Both the position numbers and the translations under genes were made by a program. Under the pieces are notes generated by a model. That model searched no databases, was not told the origin of the DNA, and worked only from the letters and a program-made list of their open reading frames with translations. From assembly GCA_022385805.1 (NCBI GenBank), contig MU277670.1, positions 157,875 to 221,874 of the forward strand: a stretch of DNA of 64,000 nucleotides, read 5' to 3'. The DNA comes from Pilatotrama ljubarskyi (lineage: Eukaryota; Basidiomycota; Agaricomycetes; Polyporales; Polyporaceae). Below, in pieces: positions 24,601-37,586 of this stretch. Position 1 is the first letter of the stretch. Each line of letters starts with the position of its first letter.

Positions 24601-27600
24601 TCCGGAGATACCATGTCCGCAGGCATATAGTAACTCGACGTGCCCTTACGGCTCGATGCTTGAGATGCCATATCAACCTGTCTAAGCTGCGCAATGTAGC
24701 CCTCAAGCAAGGTGATCATCCTTGGCAGGTCATTTGTGTGACGATCTTGGTGCTACGAACCATGAGCACAACGCCGTCAAGAGTGCGCAAGGACCTACTC
24801 CGCTCTGATCTCGAGCCTCGTCGAAGTCATTCCTCACTTTCTGCAGTCTTCTCTTCTTCATCTCAGCCTGAGCTTTCTGTCGTAGATGCTCGACACGGGC
24901 GTGAGCCAGCTCCATCTGGATTTGCGTCACGGCTATAAAGCGGTCAGAGAATTCCGCCGCCGAGGTACTCATCCTGACACCCACAAGGCTCTTTCCCTAG
25001 CAGGCAGACGTGAGTCTCCTCCGCTCCGAACTTGCTCCGAGCTGTCGGCTTGTCGGAACCATTGGAATGGTGGTCATCCACGCGCTTGAAGTACGTGAAG
25101 CGGGGACATGACACAGTGGGAAGAAGGTGAATGTCGGGCTGTGATGGCGAGTCTTCTTCGTGAACGGCGTAATCGTCCATGTCGACCCACCGTGAGTTGA
25201 GGTCGATGGGAGTAAAGTCGTTCCGGGTGCGATAATTGCTGACTAGCGGGGAGCTTTCCAAGGGGGTGCACTGTTTCAACGGATCAGGGAAGATCGCCAG
25301 CAGAGCACGAAGATCAAGGCCCTTGAGGACGACTTCAATCGCGTAGAACGGCTTGTGATGAACAGTCTTGACACCGCCTTCTGTCCTCTCAGACATCTCC
25401 GTGTCGCGCTGGTGCATGTCGGCATGGAACTCGTCGATCAGTGCCTTGACCCCAACAAAGGGTGTGACACCGTCCGCCCAAGCTTCCTGTGAATTATCGA
25501 CATAGACATGGGAGATGAAGATCTGAGGTACAGCGAATTTGTACTTGATTGTGGCGATGTGCTGTCCGAATTTGGGGGAAATAGGGCGCTTGCGAGGATA
25601 GATTCTGCCTTGTCGTATAGGAAGGGAGAGGGTGCCGTTGAAGAGAGACCACCAAGACCAGAAATGTGAGAAGATCTCCGGCGAAAGATGTATGTTGCTC
25701 GAGCGTAGTTGCGGGAATCGCTGGAGCCCCGAAGTGAGGGATATTGACATGTGGATGAAGTCGGAACGGAAACCGTTGTAGGAGTCTTCTGCGGACTAAG
25801 TCCTTCGATCAGCCAAGAGGCCAGCTGCGATGACCATGAGGCTCCTACCTTGACTTCTGGGATAGCTTCCTTTACTTCTAACTGCACCTCGTAATGGGGC
25901 TTGAAGTCAAACAGCCGGCACCTGCGATCGAAGGGTCTCCCGCTGCATTGATGGCATTCTGGTCCACAGGCTCTCTCTAAGACAAAACCGACGCCGAAGC
26001 AGACGCCCGAACGGAACTTCGCGCAGATGGTCTGTGCCTTCCTTGGTATTGCACCAGTCGGCGCCGGTTTAGCGAGGCCGTCACCGTATGAATCCTCGAT
26101 GCTGACCCAATCACGTCAGAACAGGTGGTCCAGAGATAGAGGAGGAACTGATCGCACTTCGGAACGACCACGAGCATAGTGTCACTCTTCACTTGAACTA
26201 ACTCTCCGGCGTCGTTGGGTTGCCGGACGAGCAGTGACGGCTTGCCTTTCCAGCAGAACGCGAATCCCGCGCCATATCCTCGGAGTTCGTATGGGTCCCG
26301 GGAGCCTAAGGAACGGTCAGCGGATGAGATCTTGAGTCTGCAGTCGATATTACCTTTCATGTGCAAGTGGACCTCTCCTATGAAGTCGACTTTCACGCGC
26401 CAGTGCAGGATTAGCCTCAACTGATGCCCTCAAGGGTGAGCCGACGCGAGACCGCTCAGGGAGATAGAGCTAACCGCATACCTTGTCCCAGAAGCCCACA
26501 GCAGGCGAGCTATCCCTAGGCGCGTGAGACAGTGTGTCAATGATACGCATGAGGTCCTGAGTCGCAGCACCGTAGCTAACACCCCATGAGAAGTCGGTCA
26601 CGCCGTCCGTCATGACGCGAACGACAGGGCTCGCGTAAGACTTGACCGGCATAAGCGTTTTCGGTATACGAACCGATAGTGGAGCCGCGCCATGCATGCC
26701 GCTATGGGCCCTGACAATCTCGCATTGTATCCACTCCACGGCATTGTCAGTACCCATCTCCTCCGCGATCACGACGTCGCTGTCGAACTCCAAGGCCGCT
26801 TGAAAGCCGTTCGAATGCGGAGGCACATGCAGCAAAGGCAGAGGATACTCGCGGAATGCCAGTCGTAGCGATGTGGCCTTGAAATGGACGTGCAATGGGA
26901 CGAGCAGCGAGAAGCGAGTGTCTCGAGGCAAGCCGCTCCCCGCTTCATGCAAGTACGCAGGCAAGGCTTCATGTGAGAAGGATGGGGGCGTGACAGAAAG
27001 CGATAGGCCCTGAAAGGTCAGACGGACGAGAGGAGGTACAGGTGGTACCCGCTTGACTGACACCAGATCGCCTTCATGATCCTCTGTGATCCGCAGGGAC
27101 CCGTCGCGAGCGTGCAAGAAGGATTCCTGCCTTTGTACCTGTCGCGAGCGCGCTTCCTTGTACGCTGCAGTCCAAGCCACGGAATGGACCTGATAGAGGC
27201 GTTGGCGAGCGTCAGAAACCGACACTGTGTGCTTGGGCGTGAATTGGAAGTCGGAGTCTATGTTACGAGACGCAGCGGACGCGTGTACTGGCTTCGGAGA
27301 GACGATGGTTTCCACCTTTGCCTGAAATGCATCTTCTCGCTCCTGGCGGACGCGCGCTGCATCGAATCCGGTGCGCCAGATAAGGCCCAACCTCGCTTCG
27401 AGGTCATCGTCTGCGGCTTCCACGACTAGTCTACCGAGTTCGATCTTGATGTTAGGAACATGCTTTGCCTCTTCTGCCGGCGGCGGCGGAGGGTTCTGGT
27501 ACTTCCCAGCCGCGACCATGCGAACGAGATGCTTTACACTCTTGAGAGTGAGATTGATGTCCAGGATCAAGTCTGCCAAGACAAAGTCGAAAGGGATGCG

Positions 27601-30600
27601 TAAACGTCCACTGTCGCCTTTGACCTGTACAGTCAGTGGGGTCGCGCTCGGCGTAACGTCCACGCGCCAACGGGGCAGTCGAACGAGTTCCTCCCACTCC
27701 TGCTTCTCGATACCGTCGCGAGATACGGGTACAGCTACGGCAAGGAGAACGTGATCCCACCCAACCGCGACCGCTCCGCCTCGGGCAATATGGCACCACA
27801 CCGACGACATCCGCATGTACATCTTGCTCGAAAGTGGGAAGCCCCAATGCAACTGCATGCTGCGAAGATGGCATCGAATGTCGACAGTCATGGTAGGCGG
27901 AGGCCGGCTTGGGGGAATTGCTGGTCGAGGAGGGAGGAGGGTCTTGAGCGTATGAACAGCGAGCAAGGCATTATAGACCTGCGCGAGATGCATCACCGCT
28001 CTGATATAGGGAATGGTGACCTGAACCTCGCAGCTATCCATTTCGTTTGGTAAAGGAATACCGTTCGGCCGATTGCCGGAGATGATGATATTCGTGTCGA
28101 CCTTGTGCACATGGAGGAACTCCAGCGAGCGATGCTGAGCGCTGTTCTCGCTCGTCCCGTACGGGTCGTCGGCTGAGAAAGGTGTAGCAAAGGCATCCCG
28201 GAAGACCATGTCCCATACGGATACCTCGACCGAGGCACGTGCGAGGTCGCTGTCTGCCGAGGCATTGGATTCCTCTACGGCTTGTAGGACTTGTTCCACG
28301 GGCAGGGCCAGCTCCGTACGTTGCGCCCCACGTGGTATGACAGATGTCATACGAGCGCAGTGGTGTGCCCACAGAGCACAGTAACCGAGCGAGACACCAG
28401 CGCGCGCCGCTATCCCGCGCGAGATATTGAGAGCGTCATCGGGCGCGAGGTCAGGCGACGTCACGAAGACCATAAAGCGGCCTATGGACAAGGTGGCCGA
28501 GAGACCGAACGGCAGTTGAGCAAGTAGACGTCTCGAAGGCTTCACCTGCTTCTGAACCGGTTCTCCGGTTGCCCGCGAGAGGATACACGCAAGGGCTTTC
28601 ACGACTTCTGGTTGCCAAAGCTCGACGGAGAGCGCATCCGTGGCGACTTGGGATTGCGAATAAATGGATGCGACATCGACAGTGACAACGCCGGCAGCTT
28701 CGTCGGCGAACTCTCCCAGACCATGACCAGAACCACTGAGGTGGATGGATTCGAGCAGCAGCAAATTCTCGTTGGGATATGCCGCCGCATGGAAGCTCTG
28801 CGGACGAGCGCCTCGAAGATGCGCGTCAGGCCCGAACCATATTCGTACGAAAGAGCGGTTGAACTCGAGGCCGTAGGAGAAGTCCATATTCAAACCCATG
28901 TAGTCGCGGTCCACGTCACCGAAGTTACGATCCGGAAGAGACGAAAAGTGGGAGGTTGCAGAGCCCGAGATGTTGTCGGTCCTGGCTTCCAACACGAAAG
29001 GATCCTGGTCACCGTCACGAGTGGGAGAGATGAGGCGGAAAGAGACATCCCCGATGCTGATCCCAAGGGAGACTCGAGGAACCGGAGTAAGGATGGGCGG
29101 CAGCACTGGTTCTCCGTGGACGGTCTTCTCGACGGACCGCCTTCTCCGGGCATACTTCTCTAACATATCCAAGCGCTCGGTCACTTCGACGTCGCCCAAA
29201 GCAAGATGGGAGACCAATAGCTGCGCATTCGGATCGCCAGAAAGGAACGAGGAGGTGCTTTGGAGCCACGGGGACGGCCAGCGAGCGACGAGGGAGTCCC
29301 ATCTGAAGCTTGTGAGAGTGACGAGTCGCAGATGATCCATCAACTCCCCAACTCCGTTTCGGTCAAGGATCAGTTGCTGAGCCGAGAGCTCGACGATGTA
29401 TGCATCCGTCGGTTGCTCCGCCGGGGGAGTGCCCGCTGCCGAGCCGAGCCACTGCTTATGCAAGTCACTGCGATCCGGGTGACTGAGACCCGCACCTAGA
29501 CGGATGTCCTCGACGGAAGCGAGAAGCACGGCAGCAGTATCTCCCGCCGTTGTCTCTGGTTGATAGGTCGCGGTAAACTTGGCAACCATGACTTCTACTG
29601 CCTTGATATATGATACGTAGGACACACGCCTCTAGAAGTGCCACCATGAGACGTCAACAGTCAGCGGTAGTACTAACGTAGAGACTCACGAAGGCTGCAC
29701 GAGGTTTGTGTTTATGCTCTCGACTTTGTTTAATTGCCCATTTCCATCGCATAGATGCCTGTCGAATCCGAATGAGATCCATGTAACTAGGTCTGTATGA
29801 AGCTACGTACAGATAGCGCTCCCATGAACGGAGATGCGGGCGACAACGAGGACCTCCAGGCGGAACCAGGTGTCAGAGAAGCCGCCGAAGGAGGTGCAGA
29901 CGACCCGTTCGCTGGCGGAGGAAACCTCTGTTTTTCCAACCGTCGCTCTTTCATCCGCTTGAGAAGTTTCTGGACCACATCCAACTGCACGTTCACGGCG
30001 CCCAGGTCGAGCGACGTTTCTACACTACGAGGCTCCACGCCCTCATGTGGATTCAGACGAGCCGCAGTACCCAACTCTATTGCCGGAAAGTCCAAGAAGA
30101 AATGTCCTCTGTGGTTACCTAGAGAAATGTGAGCCAGGTGAGCATAGGGTGGGCCTGGTCAGCCTACCAGCAAACTGATCACTGGTCTTGTCCACATGAC
30201 CACGGACATTCTTAACCTGCAACTTGACGGAAGCGGCCACCTGAGTCGCACCCCATGCCCGGTCCCACGTACGCCGCAGGCTACCCTTCACCCTAGCGTT
30301 CCAGTCTGCGACACTGGCGAACCGTCGGTGACCCACAGGGGATTGGTTCTTGGAGTTGGAGACAGCGACCACTGTCGGTCGGTACGCAAGAGAAACCCTC
30401 GTGTGAAGCTTGGCATCTCCCACCGAAAGGTTAATTCCGGGGAGGCCAACGCAGGTGAGCACGGCGGAGTCGAGCTCGAAGTCGACGACATGGGTGATTG
30501 CGGGGAGGGCGCGGATGCCCAGGCGTAGCAGAGAGACGAACAACGATCGTACCACAGGACGACAATAGGGTTCCAGCGCCGTGTACAAGGAGGACAAGAG

Positions 30601-31038
30601 GAGCCACGAGATACGACGGGAGAGACGCGAGGGCTTGGTCTTCCTAGGCTCCTGGGGCTGGTCTGTGGAGGATGCCTCGCGTCCTGCATGCGTAAATTGG
30701 CCATCGAGCTCGACCGACAGGCCTTCGACTTTGACGGAGAAGCGGCTTGCCTTGCCCGATGACGGTTTATGGTATGAGATTCCGACACGCTCGACTCTCC
30801 ACGTACCACTCCCAGCCTTGAAGTATATGCCACGTATTGAGCGCAGACTCACACTCCGGATGCGCAGGCGTCGCGAGACCAGCCTGACTATGGCAGGTCC
30901 AATATAGGTCCGGAAGAGCAAAGAGAGCGTCAAGATGCGAACAGCCCATACCAACAAGGTCGGCCCTAACGACAGCCCGTCTAGCGGTCGCAAGAGGATA
31001 GCATGGAGAAGAAGATTCCAGCCCAATAGAAACTGCAT
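21655..31038 (-). CDS. FMP27: FMP27/Hobbit/BLTP2 bridge-like lipid-transfer protein
   Basis: One gene of about 9.4 kb, roughly 2,900 residues. This family forms long beta-groove tubes that carry phospholipids between the ER and the plasma membrane. The N-terminus starts MQFLLGWNLLLHAILLRP and has a membrane anchor within residues 5-50. The family-defining GFWDK motif lies at 26482-26496 and is followed, across an intron, by LRLILHWRVKVDFIGEVHLH and RDPYELRGYGAGFAFCWKGK. The largest exon (26482-29625) codes for over 1,000 residues. The C-terminal part holds the region around FEELVDQF and a Ser/Thr-rich basic tail. Several introns interrupt it; borders are approximate. The stop at 21655 may be bypassed by a splice at the GTACGT just before it. 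Confidence 0.9.
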
Positions 31039-31709
31039 GGGTTGTCTAGTCCGTGCAGAGAACCTGAGCAGTATAGGCTAAAAGTCTGGGTGCGGGCGTA
31101 TGAAAGAGCGTGTCGTCAGAAAGCGATGGTCGTGCGCATGCAGTTGGAGGGTAAGGAAGGCAATATGGCCGCAAGTGAGGACCGCTGGGATATGTGCATG
31201 AATTTGTCGGGTAACGTGGGTCGCGCCAGTTGAGAGTCTGTTGGTGCAGTTGAGACAGAATGGCCAGCGGCACGCCCGACGCAACGTTGTCCGGGCGGAT
31301 CGGGGTACCGGTCCGCCACGTGGTTTAGGCACTGATCGACTCGCCGCTCAGAGTCATAATCTCGGAGACTCGGGGGCAAATTCCTGTCATGAAATTCAGA
31401 TGCTTCTCATGGACAACTGCGAACGGCGCTGGTAGTCGACCTCGCTCGACGTGGAATAGCACTCCAGGCCACTCGACTGGTCGTTAAGAATACAGGGGAA
31501 TAATACGCATGCTCGTCCTCTGTGCAAAACTCCTACTACTGTCGCAGGACCAATACAATAACTTACAGGGCATGTGTATCACTGTGAAGGAGCACTGCCA
31601 GTCGACGAAGGCGGAACAGTCGGTCATGACCAACCATCATCTGGGTCCAGGTCCAAGACACTGTACAGCCTCGCTCAGGAAAATGGCAGTCCGGGAGTTC
31701 GTCATGGAC
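31039..31709. other. Region between the FMP27-like start and DPB2 end
   Basis: The upstream region of the FMP27-like gene (minus). A last short exon of DPB2 may reach to about 31579. No other feature was seen. Confidence 0.4.
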
Positions 31710-33777
31710 TTACCATTCCTCTGATTCTCGTCGTGCTGGGGCGTACGCAGAGAACGTGAATGCGTTGCCGACGAAGCGTCCCGGATTGAAGACATGGCAA
31801 CCTTCATATGTCATCTGATACCTGTCGTATCGGTCGGCCAATACAACCTGTAACCCGAGCGTCAGCCTTGGCTACTTGCGAAGTTACGCGACTGGACGTA
31901 CAGCAGTAGGCAGAGGGTATAGACGGAGCGCGTGGTCGTATTCCGATAGTGTGGGTTGTATTGATGTAGTCACTGGCATGAGATGACTTTGGTCCAGGAT
32001 GGTCTGCACGAGCTGCAAGCGAGCGGTCAGTCAACTAGCAAAGCACAACTTCACTGTGTCCGTTGCTCCACTCACATAGCGTTTCAAGTCATCGTTCTTG
32101 ACGTCAGGCTTCACGCCGACCAGGTTTCGCAACATCCTCGACATCAAGTCTTCCCTGAAGATGACAATTTCCTGCTCGAAGAACTTGATGCGACAAGGAT
32201 TTGTAGCGAAGTGCACGTTCGGGACGCGTGATTTCAGCCTTGAGACGAATGATGATAGTAGAGGTCTCCGCGGCAATACCGAGTTCAAGGTGACGTCCAA
32301 GGGCCCTGGCACCATAACGAAGTGTGTACTCCGGGTTATTAATGGATAGCTCGCAATGAGGTCGGCCAAGGTGTCGAAGTGCTCTGCAAAGTCATGAGAC
32401 TGCAGCTCCGGTATCGTACGAGAAAGTGAGCACCTTGGTATCGTCGGACCTCGCGACCGTTGCCTTGAGGGACACCGACGCTTGTAAAGTTACCACAGAG
32501 AACAATGACCTTGGGTATGAAGCTGTTTTCCATGCAGTTGTCGAACAACTTGCGGAGCCCGAGTAGCGTTTCGGTTTGGTCGAGCCATACATCTGAGAGG
32601 ACGAAGAATCTGATATCTGCCAGCTCAACTTGCACGCGTGTCGTGAATTGTTTCTAGGAGAGCTTTAGCCTCGCGATGGTAGTATTTATTATAACACTCA
32701 CATCCTCCAACAGCGTGGTAGCACCCTTGCCAAGGAAGTCAATGTGTCCATAGATTGATCGAGCAGCTTCTCGACTCTCGCATGGGGGATGTCCAATAGC
32801 AATGACAAGTAGCGTGGCATCCTCAGTATAGTCACCCTCCACCAGGGCGAGGCACCCTTCTGTGAACAGTCCTTCACTTGGTTGATCCTATGTTGACATC
32901 GTCAGATATGCTCGGAGATATTTAATCGTCTTTGCTCACGAGTTCGGAGAAATCAAGCTCGACCAGACCGTCTTGGTCTTCCAAACAAAGCTTGCCCTCT
33001 TTTGAATGGGTCAGCATACCAAAGAGGAGGAATCTCTCCCCCGCGCGTCCGAGCAGCTGCTTTGTGGATCTCAACTATATGGCAATATCAGTAGGTCGCT
33101 TCGTACTTGAGCTTTGTGAGCCTCACCGTAAGCAGGTTCTCGCGATCCTTCGAGGGCAGGGTAGAGGGAGAGAAGTGGTCGTTTCTAAGCACGCATTGCT
33201 TGATCACGTTCAGTCTGTTCCGCATAGCCATGACTCTTGATTCTGCTGAACCGGAGGATGTCAAGGGGCCCGACGCTCTAGAGCGACCATGAGCATGGGC
33301 ACGGTCGCGATATCTGTTATAGACGTACCTCTCGAACGTGCTTCGCTCAGTCGACCAGTTCCACAGAGGCATGTCAAATGCGTCAATCACAAAGAGGTGG
33401 TGATCCAGATCCAGAAGGGCATGTTCTTGTGCGCCTCCACCATCACCGTTCTGGAACGCCTCGTAGACTCGGTGCAGGACGTCCAGCGACACCTTCATCT
33501 GAGCATCTACTGCCATGTTGAGCGACGTCTCTCTGTCTTTGTTGCCCCTTACCATCCTGTTTGTTATACTCCTTCGCCATCCACTCGATAGAAAACTCCA
33601 CATCCTCGTCCGCGATCTCATGCCGGTCGAGCAGCTCCTCCAAGAACTCCAGAGATTCTGGTCCGAGAGAGTGACCATACTTGCGAAACACCTAAAGAGT
33701 TACGTCTCAAAACACGTCAACTAAGAAGTATCCGAGTGGGGTCTTACTTTGATAATGACTTGTCTGCGATCGGTCAT
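31710..33777 (-). CDS. DPB2: DNA polymerase epsilon subunit 2
   Basis: Essential B subunit of the leading-strand polymerase, which joins the catalytic subunit to the CMG helicase. It starts [10 protein letters not shown], then the helical N-terminal domain ([20 protein letters not shown]). The OB-fold comes next ([17 protein letters not shown]) and the inactive phosphoesterase domain: [28 protein letters not shown], and the C-terminal [19 protein letters not shown]. The tail [13 protein letters not shown] is diagnostic. At least ten short exons are needed. The TAA at 31710 overlaps a perfect GTAAGT donor, so the true end may be a mini-exon 60-130 bp further along. Confidence 0.87.
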
Positions 33778-34308
33778 CGTGGATATAGGCCAGAAGTACC
33801 CCGGTGCCGTTTACGGAGGTCAAGTCGGGAACCCGGCTAGATGATCGTTGGTATAGACGAGACGATAGCCCAGAATCAAGCGTAAAAAATGCAGCACAAA
33901 CGAGCGTAGGCGGTCTGAAGAGGGTGATCCTCAGTTATGGTCGTGGCCGTGGCGGCTGCAGGACTCGGAGCGGCCCACACAGGCAGGACGCGTCGACGCG
34001 ATCGTGACGTGACCGGGATCTCCCTCTGCGTAACGCGTCGCGTCGCGTCAATCCCAAATCAGGGAACCTTCGGGGATGCGGGCCGCCCCTGGCTCCTGCA
34101 CTCACCAGTACTCACCCCTCTTTTGAAATCCTCGCGACTCCTGCTGGACGCTGCTAGAATATACAGCGCAGCAAGTTCCCTAAATTTGTTGCTAGCACCA
34201 GCGGTGCTGTTTGCTGTATCTCTTGGAACACGCCCCGACTCTTGGTAATCAGTACTGGTAGTGCTCAGGTCTCGTCGACCGTGATAGTATAGCTTCGAGG
34301 CCGCCACA
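33778..34308. promoter_or_regulatory. Divergent promoter region between DPB2 and PHAF1
   Basis: The 531 bases between two head-to-head start codons. It contains GC-rich tracts with ACGCGT-like sequence (near 33989 and 34034). ACGCGT is the MCB box core bound by MBF at yeast replication genes, which would fit DPB2, but the match was found by eye only. Confidence 0.4.
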
Positions 34309-35813
34309 ATGTTCTCTACTCTCGAGGTGGATGTGCGGCCTGGTTCAGGCCTCGGAATGTTTGAAATAGGTGAGCGATTACCGTATGATTCAAGCTACCA
34401 CGCTGACATTGACCTCAGGGACCTCTCTATGGAACGTCCTTGATATCCTTCGCGGCCTGCAGCATTTCTTCCCGCAGGTCGACGTGAAGTATGATCCCGA
34501 CTCCCCGACCACGCCCATCATTCTCCATCTTAGACCGCACCTCGACTTGCTGTTCTCAAGCCATCACCAAAGGTTACACACCATCTCAGTCAAGAAGCTG
34601 CGCGACCCTAATCCTCCACTCACTCTCACCTACAAGAACTCCGTTCTTTCATCGAGCGAAGATGCGCTGAAGAGAGTCGGAGTGAGTAGGATGTTCGGGC
34701 CAACATACCCTGGAGAGGATTTGCGGTATCCTGGGATATCATTCACCTTTGAAGAGGACGGTAGGGGCGAGCCGCTGAAGGGCCCGGCCGCTCAGCCGGA
34801 TGACCGACGACTAGAGGTCAAGCAAGTTATCATCTCGCAGAAGAGCCTAGACGGCGAGCGCAAAGATGCGCTAGACGAGGTCACAGAATGCCCAGCCATG
34901 GTTGGGGAGTTGTCCAGAGCTGTGGCGAAGGTAATGCTCTGCTCCGTGAAACCCAGGTATTGCTAACCTTGCAATGATCAGGTGCACGAAGGAATCACCT
35001 TGTATTTTTACCCGTCAGGTTCGGAGCCGACACGCATCCTCTTGGGGTCTAGCACGGCACAGGACTTGACGGTAGACCTTGGGCCACCTCTCCGAGTGCA
35101 CTACAAGGAGGATGATCGGATGACCATACACTCACGCGGTAACCAGTCAGACGCGGGCGCTGACGGCGATTGTAAGACTCAATCGTGCCGGAATGCATGC
35201 GATGGCTAACATACAGCGCTGCGCAGATTTTTACAATTATCAACAACACGGTATGGATTTCCTCATATCAGGAGCGACGCACACTGTGAAGAAGATCGTG
35301 CTTCACTCCAATGTGGTAGGTAGTCTGCCTATTTGGGGCGTTCGAAGCTTCACTCTGGACAACTAGCCCGGAACGCCTCTCTTCCAGAGGTATAAGCGTT
35401 GTCCATGGGAGATAGAGGGACGCCCAGAAGATGATGAAGATGGTCGGTGCACAATATACCAGCTCTCGCTGTCATCTCAGTATTGCTGATGATTGATCCA
35501 GAGTCCCCTCCGAGGAAGAGATTCTACGAGAGGGTGCGTCCCTGTGCAAGTCGGTGTATATGACTGACTGTAACTCGTCGTAGGTTGAGGAGATCCAGCA
35601 TTTCTTTGCACCTGGAGAAGCGCCTCCATCCATGATCCTCAATCGCACGGACGACGAAGATGGCCTCCGGCTACCAAGTGCGACGACTCGTACGTAGGCT
35701 GCCGTCGTCCCTCTTGCAGAGAGCTGACATTCCCTGCAGGCTTGTTTGGCTATGACGGGGTTATCCTAGAGGCGACCGAGTCAGGACACGTCGTATCGGT
35801 TACATTGTTCTGA
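34309..35813 (+). CDS. PHAF1: PHAF1 / UPF0183 family protein
   Basis: Homologue of human C16orf70 (phagosome assembly factor 1), which acts at autophagic membranes in animals; its fungal role is not settled. The first exon is MFSTLEVDVRPGSGLGMFEI. After the intron comes GTSLWNVLDILRGLQHFFPQ, then the beta-rich core: HLRPHLDLLFSSHHQRLHTI, FGPTYPGEDLRYPGISFTF and VHEGITLYFYPSGSEPTRIL. The C-terminal lobe reads YFYNYQQHGMDFLISGATH, HSNVPGTPLFQRYKRCPWEI and VEEIQHFF. It ends FGYDGVILEATESGHVVSVT plus two residues. The order matches the family from end to end, at normal length of about 420 residues across seven or so exons. Confidence 0.85.
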
Positions 35814-36106
35814 ACATGACGATACCGTAGATGTACGACGAAGACGTGGATCTGGAGAAACATACTGTAGTTGTACGATAGCAAGTATTGCTAAGCATGC
35901 TAGGTGGAGCCACTGAGGGACTATTTCTCCCATCCGAGTCGGCGCTCTACACTCGACGTCCCGTCGATGTTCCCATGACGCACAAGTGCCAGTATTGTAT
36001 AGACACCCGGTCTCATAAGATCAACGCAACTCCGTAGAGGATACGATATGGTTGGTAACCATACAGTGGTATACAATGTAGCCAGTATATCTGCTTTCGT
36101 GCGCAC

Positions 36107-37123
36107 TCACTGCTTGAATATCTCCGGCCATACAGTCCGTAGTTCCTCAATGCTAGAAACCGCACTGATCCCACTGGTATCGTCCCCGTCGTGAATATCG
36201 CTGCCGATATACTTGGGCTTTCCTCCCTCGACATGCAGTAAGCCACGCTCACAGAAGTGAACGCAGTGGCCCCAGCCAAGACGCCGGGCTGCCTCGACGT
36301 TCGTGCGACTGTCATCTATGAAGTAGCACTTCGACGGATCTCGGATGCCCGCTTTCCGCATCGCCTGCCGCGAGTTCTCAGCCTTATCCGGCCAAACTAC
36401 TACGCTCACCTACATTCTGATAGAATTCTGCTTCTGGCTTGCAAGAGAAGTTGGAATCCGAGTAGTCGCAGAAGACGATGCCTTCTATGAGGTCGTCAAC
36501 TCCGAGAATACGGAGTACCCGGGTCGCGTGCTACCGTATACGTCAGGACACTGTCTCATGAGAACGAGTGGCACCGACAGTGTAGTAGGCATTTGTGAGA
36601 GCCCATACTCGGACTTTGCTGCGATCTATATCTTCTAAGAGCTTGCGAAGTGTGGAATCTGGTTTGAGCAGGTCCTCTAGAGGGAGAGAGCCATCGCACT
36701 TGCGGTCGAAGTCCAGAGGATCTATGAAGTCAGGTCAGAGAAATACGTCTCTCCGCCCATCGCAGATACGAACCGATCTGATGATGCCTCACAAGCCCCC
36801 TGATGGCAAGGCCATACTGAGAGTAGTACCGATGGTGGAGCTTGGATGCCTCCTCATCAGGGAAGCCCATACTGACGAAGTAAGCTGTGAGTCCGTTGAC
36901 GTGAGTAGCATGACACAGTAAGGGCTCCTACGGGGCATACCGTGTATGCGCTCTCCCATGGCATGGGATATGCCCGCACTAGCGGAATATAGAGTATTGT
37001 CGATATCCAGCCAGACGATGCTGCGTTCATCTTCAACTGATGGGCCTGCCTACGATTAGCTTCGTCCGGCGGAGCGCATGCGAACCCTGCAGGCTGACTT
37101 TCTTCTTGAGGAACACCCATGGT
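36107..37123 (-). CDS. SDT1: HAD-superfamily pyrimidine 5'-nucleotidase (SDT1/PHM8-like)
   Basis: Dephosphorylates pyrimidine or other nucleoside monophosphates. HAD motif I is VWLDIDNTLYSAS (nucleophile and acid Asp), near 37000. The cap helices include GERIHGYFVSMGFPDEEASK and YYSQYGLAIRGL. Motif II is the Thr of ALTNAY. Motif III/IV is CYFIDDSRTNVEAARRLGWG with its two Asp, near 36300. The C-terminus reads ISAVSSIEELRTVWPEIFKQ. Four to six exons are required. The first exon is not resolved: an ATG at 37123 opens MGVPQEESQPAG, but the frame must shift through an intron (acceptor after GCTAATCGTAG, near 37050) to reach motif I. Confidence 0.8.
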
Positions 37124-37586
37124 ATACTTCAAAGCTGATGAACCGGGGCCAAAGACCAGTACAGGAAAGCTGAGAGTCTTACAGCGTTGCGCGAGTCAAG
37201 AGTCCAAGTATCATCTGGCGGCCTCCAGTGATGCGACTGAGTGGCATTGAAGCGCCAGGAGTGCACGTCATTTAGACGCTCATCGCTGCGAGCGCCTGAT
37301 TGCCTAAACCGGATGAGTAGCCGCTGGGTGCGTACTCCCGCAAAACTGTCCGACGGTATCAACAAGGCCGCAACTCTTCAAGACCCACCTCGACGCTGTG
37401 AGTATGCTTTCTTGCTTCACGAAGCCGTAGCTGGGTTCCCTGGATGCACGTTTACGGGCTTTGGCGGATTCGCTGGCGAAATTGAGGGTGGAATGAGCTG
37501 GATGGGAGGCTGCGCTGGTGGATGTACCCGGGGCCGACTTGGTGATTTCTGTCTCTCGACCTTGCACTAACACTACCACTGTCTAG
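37124..37586. promoter_or_regulatory. Divergent upstream region with probable 5'-UTR intron of eL6
   Basis: The 463 bases between the nucleotidase and eL6. The eL6 ATG at 37587 follows directly after CTAACACTACCACTGTCTAG, a branch-site-like CTAAC plus an AG acceptor. This suggests an intron in the 5' leader ending at 37586, as is common in fungal ribosomal-protein genes. The donor was not identified. Confidence 0.5.
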
